Positions 6,598 through 10,890 of a DNA stretch of 10,890 nucleotides are shown here, in pieces. Each line of letters opens with the position of its first letter. Position 1 is the first letter of the stretch. Made by a program: the position numbers and the translations under genes. Origin of the DNA: Methanoregulaceae archaeon (GTDB taxonomy: Archaea; Halobacteriota; Methanomicrobia; Methanomicrobiales; Methanospirillaceae); contig DUGU01000002.1 in assembly GCA_013331215.1 (NCBI GenBank), positions 1 to 10,890 of the forward strand, given 5' to 3'. A model generated the notes under the pieces. The model searched no databases and was not told the origin of the DNA. It saw only the letters and a list, made by a program, of their open reading frames with translations.

Positions 6598-8100
6598 TTA
6601 CTTTCCGCACGCGATCCTCTTAGCCATGATGCACCGTCCGCCCCGCCGCCCGCCGAGCGGGAACTTCGGCTTGCCGAGCGAGAGCATACATCGACCCATC
6701 AGGCCCGCGCCGCGCGCGAGCCCATCGTCCACGAAGACCAGGTGGTCGTTCGCGCCGTCGGGAAAGAGGCCCATGGTCTCGATCCCCTCAAGGATGTACT
6801 CGGGCTTCCGTCCAGAGATCGCGGCCCGGCCGGTGAAACCGATCGAGGCGTTCTGCGGGACCAGATCGCGTTCGGCCGCGATCCCGACCATCCGGAGCGC
6901 CATCCGCGTGCAGACCCGGTCCACGACCTCGGTGAGCGTCGCAATCCCGTGCTCCTGGTGGCACTCGCGCCCGATCGCCTCGAGCGCGGGCACGGCCGAC
7001 CCGTTGACCCCGGCGTCGCAACCGATCAGCGCGATCCCCGAAGCCTCGGCCACGTCCGCGCAGAGCGGAACACGCCCGAAACGAGTCCGATCCGACGGGA
7101 CGATACGGATATCGATCTCCTTGTGGCAGCGCTCGACGTAGTCGTCCACGACCTTCCGGTTCGTCCGGGATGCGAACTTGCCGAGTGTGGACCGGTCGGA
7201 AAAGAGGTCGAGCGCGGTCCCGGTCCGCTGCTGGACGAGCCCGGTCCCCCGCACGATCGCGTCGGGGATCGCACCCGCGAGCCCGGCGAAGTTCCCGATC
7301 GTCTTCGCGAACGGAATCTCGGCCGCCTCGTCCACGTCCGAGGTGATCCGGCCGTCGAGGGTCGTGCCGAAGTCGATCGAGAGGCACGGGTTCCGGAAGT
7401 CGACCGGGGTCCACTTCGCGCCCTCCTTGATCCCGGCCATAGCGAGCTCGCCCTCCATCTCGTTCGCGACCATCTCCACGCCCGTGCTGCCGACCGGGGG
7501 GAGCACCCCCGCGACCGCCCCGACGAAGACCACTTTGTCCGCGAACGAGTGCGGCTGGAGTTTCATGGGCAGGTTCCCCTTGGACATCGGCGGCGTCATC
7601 TTCCGCGGGGGAACGCCCGCCTCAAGACAGCCGTTCGCGAGTGCGATGACAAAGTCCCCGACCTGGTCGGGCGAGTCCATGGCCGCAACCACCCCCGTCG
7701 AACGGACCACGAAGTCGAGGTCGTCCGTGATCGAGAGGCCTGCCTCCCGGTGGCACTGGATCAGGGTGTCGCGGACGAGCTCGGTCACGGACGCCCGGGT
7801 CAGCTCGGTTCCGTCGAGGGTCTGGCCGAAGACCTCCTCGCCCGGCCTCGGCGGCCGGACGTCGCGGCTCATCGAGACCGTTTTGTTGATCACGTAGCTC
7901 CGGCCGGTCTCCAGGCTCGTCCCGGTCAGGATGCACTTGGTGGTGGTGTTGCCCATCTCGACCGAGGCCACGATGAAGTAGGGCTTGGTGCGGTATTCGG
8001 GCACCTCCATGCCGGCCCCGAGCGAGATGGTGGGGGGTGGCACGCTCTCGACGATATGGGGTTTGGGACGAAAAAAACGGTCAAAAAAGCGGGCGCTCAT
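6598..8100 (-). CDS. Methanogenesis marker protein 14
   Basis: This is a member of the methanogenesis marker 14 family, found in methanogens. Its biochemical role is not established as far as I know. The 500 residues carry SVEMGNTTTKCIL (46-58), a phosphate-binding loop like those of the ASKHA (actin/hexokinase/activator) ATPases. A second loop, SIDFGTTLDGRIT, is followed by IGCDAGVNGSAVPALEAIG further on. The family is therefore plausibly an ATPase or activator-type protein; this is inference. The C-terminus GGRRGGRCIMAKRIACGK is rich in basic and cysteine residues. The ATG at 8100 lies about 30 bases from a good BRE/TATA pair (8127-8139), which suggests an almost leaderless transcript. GAGGAG about 13 bases upstream is an alternative signal. 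The next in-frame ATG (residue 31) would lose the PKPHIVESVPPPT lead that I believe is shared in the family. Confidence 0.9.
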   Translation of the reverse strand: MSARFFDRFFRPKPHIVESVPPPTISLGAGMEVPEYRTKPYFIVASVEMGNTTTKCILTGTSLETGRSYVINKTVSMSRDVRPPRPGEEVFGQTLDGTELTRASVTELVRDTLIQCHREAGLSITDDLDFVVRSTGVVAAMDSPDQVGDFVIALANGCLEAGVPPRKMTPPMSKGNLPMKLQPHSFADKVVFVGAVAGVLPPVGSTGVEMVANEMEGELAMAGIKEGAKWTPVDFRNPCLSIDFGTTLDGRITSDVDEAAEIPFAKTIGNFAGLAGAIPDAIVRGTGLVQQRTGTALDLFSDRSTLGKFASRTNRKVVDDYVERCHKEIDIRIVPSDRTRFGRVPLCADVAEASGIALIGCDAGVNGSAVPALEAIGRECHQEHGIATLTEVVDRVCTRMALRMVGIAAERDLVPQNASIGFTGRAAISGRKPEYILEGIETMGLFPDGANDHLVFVDDGLARGAGLMGRCMLSLGKPKFPLGGRRGGRCIMAKRIACGK

Positions 8101-8123
8101 TCACCACTGGATTGCTCCTCGCC

Positions 8124-8147
8124 GCCGATATACCTTTCGTTATCGGC
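8124..8147. repeat. Inverted repeat straddling the marker 14 promoter
   Basis: GCCGATA (8124-8130) and TATCGGC (8141-8147) are perfect 7-base inverted arms separated by 10 bases. They overlap the TATA box and flank the BRE. A dimeric winged-helix protein bound here would block TBP/TFB, so this is a candidate operator, possibly for the divergent regulator at 8317-8544. The dyad is seen directly; its function is inferred. Confidence 0.45.
8127..8139 (-). promoter_or_regulatory. BRE/TATA promoter of methanogenesis marker 14
   Basis: Read on the minus strand, CGAAAGG (8139-8133, BRE-like) is followed directly by TATATC (8132-8127). The TATA centre is about 30 bases before the ATG at 8100, so the transcript would begin only a few bases before the start codon. 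This is the clearest archaeal promoter in the window. It lies inside an inverted repeat (8124-8147). Confidence 0.65.
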
Positions 8148-8152
8148 CTGCG

Positions 8153-8201
8153 GAGTCCGACGGAGCCGATCCTGGGAAAACCCGATCGTCTCCGTCGACT
8201 C
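8153..8201. repeat. Long interrupted hairpin between the divergent promoters
   Basis: The outer arms GAGTCCGACGGAG (8153-8165) and CTCCGTCGACTC (8190-8201) pair fully except for one bulged C (8158). Inside, CGATC (8167-8171) pairs with GATCG (8184-8188), then GGG (8174-8176) with CCC (8181-8183) around an AAAA loop, after a CT bulge. That is about 20 base pairs in 49 bases. It lies upstream of both predicted transcript starts, so it would be a DNA dyad or part of an unrecognised small RNA rather than a leader structure. Confidence 0.6.
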
Positions 8202-8247
8202 TCTTATTTGGCGTATTCCGGCACTGATAGGCCTCTGCTCAATCCGC

Positions 8248-8260
8248 AATATACATATAC
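8248..8260 (+). promoter_or_regulatory. TATA-like element for the winged-helix gene
   Basis: AATATACATATAC (8248-8260) is the best AT-rich element upstream of the plus-strand regulator. A start site about 25 bases downstream would give a leader of roughly 35-40 bases that includes the GGAGGT ribosome site at 8306-8311. An 8-base palindrome GTAATTAC (8269-8276) sits near the predicted transcript start and could be an autoregulatory site. Confidence 0.45.
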
Positions 8261-8305
8261 GAAAAGGGGTAATTACATACAATCGACCAGGGCGGACGCC
8301 ATGGT

Positions 8306-8311
8306 GGAGGT
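8306..8311 (+). promoter_or_regulatory. Ribosome binding site of the winged-helix gene
   Basis: GGAGGT ends five bases before the ATG at 8317, and this decides the start of a gene otherwise hidden inside a long spurious frame. An overlapping ATG at 8313 in another frame lies too close and leads into a low-complexity reading. Confidence 0.7.
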
Positions 8312-8316
8312 CATGG

Positions 8317-8544
8317 ATGAGGGAACGGCTTCGGAGGATCAACCTGCAGCGGCAGATGCTGACCCTGATCACCTCGAAGCCCGGTTGCACGCTCCAGGAG
8401 CTCTTCGAGACCTACAGCGAGAGCCACCGGAGCTGGGAGATCCGGTACCACCTCCAGTGGCTCGTCCGCCACGGGGTAGTCGCGCTCCGTCCGGGGCCGA
8501 GGGCCATCCACTGTTATCCGACCGGCAAGCGCCTCGCCTGTTGA
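8317..8544 (+). CDS. Small winged-helix DNA-binding protein
   Basis: A 75-residue protein that fits a single winged helix-turn-helix domain. Helix 1 is about 7-19 (RINLQRQMLTLIT), helix 2 about 25-33 (TLQELFETY) and the recognition helix about 39-53 (SWEIRYHLQWLVRHG). The wing runs from about 54 to 70 (VVALRPGPRAIHCYPTG). There is no effector domain. The ATG at 8317 is set by GGAGGT five bases upstream (8306-8311). The same frame stays open far upstream, but that part is the antisense of marker 14. It is divergent from marker 14 across 216 bases, and two dyads in that gap suggest control of itself and/or marker 14. The helix layout resembles MarR/ArsR-like archaeal regulators; I cannot name the subfamily. 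Confidence 0.78.
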   Translation: MRERLRRINLQRQMLTLITSKPGCTLQELFETYSESHRSWEIRYHLQWLVRHGVVALRPGPRAIHCYPTGKRLAC

Positions 8545-8560
8545 CGCGTACAAGGCCCGG

Positions 8561-8600
8561 CGATGATCCCTGGGAGCGCGACAAGGGGATCATCGATCCC
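8561..8600. terminator. Alternative hairpins just after the winged-helix gene
   Basis: CGATGATCCC (8561-8570) pairs perfectly over 10 bases with GGGATCATCG (8586-8595), with a 15-base loop. The second arm can instead pair on itself and beyond: GGGATC (8586-8591) with GATCCC (8595-8600). The two folds exclude each other. The structure starts 17 bases after the TGA at 8544, where a terminator or 3'-end stabiliser would be expected. There is no T-run, so a canonical archaeal terminator is not supported. Confidence 0.4.
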
Positions 8601-8764
8601 TATCTTCGACAAGATCCGAAACTTCCGACAACATCCTACCGGGCATCCGTTCTTCTCTCCGTATCGATGACGGCGACGATCCCATAGATAGCGATGGCGT
8701 AGAGGAAGGTCGGGGGTAATGGGAGAGGTTCTGTATCACGAAATCAAGATGCATCTCTACCGGT

Positions 8765-8779
8765 GGCGGTCTCACCGCC
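8765..8779. repeat. Short GC hairpin
   Basis: GGCGGT (8765-8770), CTC loop, ACCGCC (8774-8779): a perfect 6-bp stem within the decayed membrane gene. Together with the palindrome at 8811-8824 it makes this stretch unusually structured. No function is assigned. Confidence 0.35.
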
Positions 8780-8810
8780 CCCCGAGCACTCAGTGTTTCG
8801 CGGGCCGTGA

Positions 8811-8824
8811 CCCCCCGCGGGGGG
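8811..8824. repeat. 14-base perfect GC palindrome
   Basis: CCCCCCGCGGGGGG reads the same on both strands. It lies in the middle part of the decayed membrane gene. Homopolymer runs of six C and six G are prone to slippage and to sequencing error. Confidence 0.6.
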
Positions 8825-9146
8825 TAGAGGGCCATGAACGGCGTGCCCCTGAGGACGTTCGCCCACTGCCATCCCCGGATGCACCGTTCCCGGAAGAGGA
8901 CGAACGGGATTGGGCTGGTTGCTACGATTCCGATCACCGGAAGGAAAGTCACGGCCCGCATCGTGAAGGATGCAGGGAACGTCGGGGACGCTCTCCCGAC
9001 CGACGACGGGCTCGACGGCGGTCATGAGGATGGCGAGTACGGCCGGCACGCCTGCCTGGAGATATCGTCGCGGTACCCTCTCGACGACGAAATTTATCAG
9101 CACGGCCAGAACGGCTTCACCGAACGGCGGAAATGCGAGAGTCGAG

Positions 9147-9170
9147 AAAAAAAGGTCGGAAGATCAAAAA
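9147..9170 (-). terminator. Oligo-T terminator of glutamyl-tRNA synthetase
   Basis: After the gltX stop at 9205-9203, the minus strand carries T5 (9170-9166) and then T7 (9153-9147) in otherwise GC-rich DNA. Archaeal intrinsic termination relies on such T-tracts without needing a hairpin. On the plus strand a T6 (9190-9195) could stop traffic in the other direction. The assignment rests on position and composition only. Confidence 0.5.
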
Positions 9171-9202
9171 GGAAGTCTGCTGCCGTCCGTTTTTTAAACC
9201 GA

Positions 9203-10888
9203 TTACCGGTGGGTCAGGTAAGCGACGACGCCGTCGGGGCCGACGCAGTCGATCCGGACGAAGCCGACCCGTTCGAACTGGACGACCCTGCCCACGGCCT
9301 CGCGAACGGCCGGCTCGCAGACGCCCGCAAGGTCGCCCTCGGGACGGCGGAGCGTGCATGGCACGGTCTCGCCGACCGGGAGCCACTGGACGATCGGGGC
9401 GTGAGCGGCGCGGGCCTCCGCGAGGTCGTCCCCCGCGTATGCGAACAGGAACCGGTCCTCGACTGCGGAGACGTCGACGTTGAAGAGGTCCTTGAGCCGG
9501 AGCATCGAGACCGCGCTCCCGAGCTCGGCGGCCGGCACGACCACGATTCCGTCGAACGCGAGCGTGCGCGTGCCGCGCCCGGGCATGCCCGGGTGCCGGA
9601 GCGGGCGGGCCTCCCGCGGAAGGGCGCCCGAGACCTCGACCGGCACCGGGTCCGGCACGAACCAGAGCCGGTCCGCGACCGGGTCCACGATCGCCCGGTT
9701 TTCGGCGAAAAGGTTCTCCCAGGAGAACTGGATATCGGTCTCGCCGACCCCGATCGCGAGCATGGCCCGCTTCACGGCCTCGGGCTCGATCCCGCGCCTC
9801 GCCAGTGCCCGGAGCGTCCCGAGCCGGATGTCATCCCATCCTTCGTACCGGCCGGCCGCGATTCCGGCGCGCATCTCCGAGGTCGAGAGGACGACCCCCT
9901 CGATCCCCATCCGACCGTAGTGGCGGAAGTGTGGCGGAGTCCAGCCGAACCAGTCGTAGATGAACTGCTGTCGGCGCGTGTTCGCGATGTGATCTTTGCC
10001 CCGGATCACGTGGGTGCACCCGAGCAGGTGGTCGTCGACCGCGACCGAGAAGTTCATGAGCGGGTAGACGGACGCATCGATTCGCGGATGAAGGGTCGAG
10101 GTCAGGATCCGGAAGACGGGAAAGTCGCGGAGAGCCGGATCCGGCGCCTCGAGGTCGGTCCTGACGCGGAGCGATGCCTCACCCTCGGCGTACTCGCCCG
10201 CGAGCATTCCCTCGAAACGGGCGAGATCCTCCTCGACCTCCCGCGCGCGGCACGGGCAGGCCGTCTTCGCCTGCCGGAGCTCACGAAAGCGTTCGTTCTC
10301 GCAGGTGCAGACATATGCCCCACCGCGCTCGATCAGGCGGCGGGCGTATTCATAATAGAGCTCGAGCCGGTCCGACTGGTACACGGTCTCGGTGATGGCG
10401 CATCCGAGCCATGCCATGTCCTCGGGCACGGACCGGTACGCTTCAGGGTCGACCCGCTTCGGGTCGGTATCCTCGATCCGCAGGATGTACCGGCCGCCGT
10501 ACTGCCGGACGTAGGCGTCGTTCAGGGCCGCAGCCCGCGCATGCCCGAGGTGAAGCGGACCGGACGGGTTCGGGGCGAAGCGCATCACGACTCCGTTCGC
10601 GGCGTCGGAGAGCGGGGGGAGCGCGTACCGGTCGCGCGGCCCGGTCTCGCGGACCTCGAGGAGCTCGGGCGCGAGAGCGGCCAGGCATGCCGTCCGCTCG
10701 TCGTGATCGAGCGCGTCGACCTCGGCGATCACCGAGTCAATCAGCGCCTTCGCCTCAGCCGCCCGCGGCCGGAGTTCCGGGTACCGGCCCATCACAGCCC
10801 CGATGATCGCGCCGGCCTTCGGCGTGCCCCGATGTTTGACCGCGTTCTCGAGCGCGTGGACGAGGAGCCGATCGCGGAGCTCGTCCAC
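9203..10888 (-). CDS. gltX: Glutamyl-tRNA synthetase, archaeal type (start at or just beyond window edge)
   Basis: Charges tRNA-Glu with glutamate; in archaea the enzyme usually also misacylates tRNA-Gln for GatDE amidation. The 561 residues match the archaeal size, with the extra N-terminal helical region (1-95) before the catalytic domain. The class I signature is FAPNPSGPLHLGHAR (104-118, HLGH at 113-116). The zinc-type knuckle CTC...CPC holds C194, C196, C211 and C213. VLSTSEMR (333-340) stands in the KMSKS position with the degenerate LSTS. The C-terminal beta-barrel anticodon domain follows, ending VAYLTHR. The GTG at 10888 (DELRDRLLVHALENAVKHRG) is a plausible start because archaeal GltX proteins begin close to this point. 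Only two more bases are in the window, so an upstream start cannot be excluded. T-tracts follow the stop. Confidence 0.95.
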   Translation of the reverse strand: MDELRDRLLVHALENAVKHRGTPKAGAIIGAVMGRYPELRPRAAEAKALIDSVIAEVDALDHDERTACLAALAPELLEVRETGPRDRYALPPLSDAANGVVMRFAPNPSGPLHLGHARAAALNDAYVRQYGGRYILRIEDTDPKRVDPEAYRSVPEDMAWLGCAITETVYQSDRLELYYEYARRLIERGGAYVCTCENERFRELRQAKTACPCRAREVEEDLARFEGMLAGEYAEGEASLRVRTDLEAPDPALRDFPVFRILTSTLHPRIDASVYPLMNFSVAVDDHLLGCTHVIRGKDHIANTRRQQFIYDWFGWTPPHFRHYGRMGIEGVVLSTSEMRAGIAAGRYEGWDDIRLGTLRALARRGIEPEAVKRAMLAIGVGETDIQFSWENLFAENRAIVDPVADRLWFVPDPVPVEVSGALPREARPLRHPGMPGRGTRTLAFDGIVVVPAAELGSAVSMLRLKDLFNVDVSAVEDRFLFAYAGDDLAEARAAHAPIVQWLPVGETVPCTLRRPEGDLAGVCEPAVREAVGRVVQFERVGFVRIDCVGPDGVVAYLTHR

Positions 10889-10890
10889 GT

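Larger units (their letters stand above)
8636..9103 (-). pseudogene. Frameshifted remnant of a small membrane protein
   Basis: I do not recognise the family. Reading the minus strand from a GTG at 9103 gives LINFVVERVPRRYL and AGVPAVLAILMTAVEPVVG, two hydrophobic stretches. The sense then passes, around 9005-8965, to the next frame with TMRAVTFLPVIGIVATSPIP, then WQWANVLRGTPFMALYPP and HLDFVIQNLSHYP. At the five-C run 8716-8712 it returns to the first frame with PPTFLYAIAIYGIVAVIDTE, ending ...RRTDAR at the TAG 8638-8636. A one-base gain and a later one-base loss thus restore a plausible 150-160 residue protein with about four membrane helices. The true start is uncertain: the first frame is open a little further upstream but without ATG. 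Decay, sequencing error in the C-run, or two tiny genes are the options. Confidence 0.45.

Noticed and set aside
6586..8316. Upstream part of a 652-codon plus-strand frame opposite marker 14
   Set aside because: Antisense shadow of marker 14. Only the last 75 codons (from 8317) look like protein and have their own ribosome site.
8719..9027. 102-codon plus-strand frame in the gap before gltX
   Set aside because: Proline/arginine/aspartate-rich, no hydrophobic core and no ribosome site. The minus strand gives a far more protein-like, though frameshifted, reading.
8545..9202. tRNA, CRISPR array or insertion sequence in the largest gene-poor stretch
   Set aside because: I looked for tRNA T-arm and acceptor pairing, regularly spaced repeats, and terminal inverted repeats with transposase motifs, and saw none.

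Overview
The window looks like a GC-rich methanogenic archaeon, most likely of the order Methanomicrobiales (the Methanoculleus/Methanofollis type). The evidence is a methanogenesis marker 14 gene, a CDP-archaeol synthase, a tetraether lipid synthase-type radical SAM enzyme, an archaeal-type glutamyl-tRNA synthetase, a pterin-cofactor-type glutamate ligase and BRE/TATA-like promoter elements. The order is inferred from gene content and composition; no similarity search was run.

Left part (1-2906, all minus strand): a compact biosynthetic run read from right to left, carS (CDP-archaeol synthase), pyrE (orotate phosphoribosyltransferase), purD (phosphoribosylamine-glycine ligase) and argF (ornithine carbamoyltransferase, cut by the left edge). 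carS/pyrE and purD/argF overlap by a few bases, which suggests translational coupling. A 51-base gap between pyrE and purD may hold a second promoter.

Middle (2907-6597): a 128-base divergent region separates carS from a plus-strand radical SAM gene of the tetraether synthase (Tes, MJ0619) family. Two successive archaeal lipid steps, CDP-archaeol formation and joining of archaeol chains into tetraether, are therefore placed back to back. Tes converges on an alanine dehydrogenase/ornithine cyclodeaminase-family gene, and both end inside one CTAG. Divergent from that gene is an ATP-grasp ligase of the RimK/MptN/CofF group. It in turn converges on a 79-residue protein of unknown function that is cotranscribed with methanogenesis marker 14.

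Right part (6598-10888): methanogenesis marker 14 (minus) faces a small, easily missed winged-helix regulator (plus, 75 residues) across 216 bases. That gap carries a strong BRE/TATA promoter inside an inverted repeat and a separate long interrupted hairpin. The next 660 bases hold no intact gene, but they hold the remains of a small membrane protein broken by two compensating one-base frameshifts, plus several short hairpins. The window ends with glutamyl-tRNA synthetase (minus), followed by oligo-T tracts that look like an archaeal terminator.

Most genes are housekeeping or methanogen-core genes. The parts most worth attention are the carS/tes pair, the marker 14 promoter region with its divergent regulator, the 79-residue partner of marker 14, and the decayed membrane gene.
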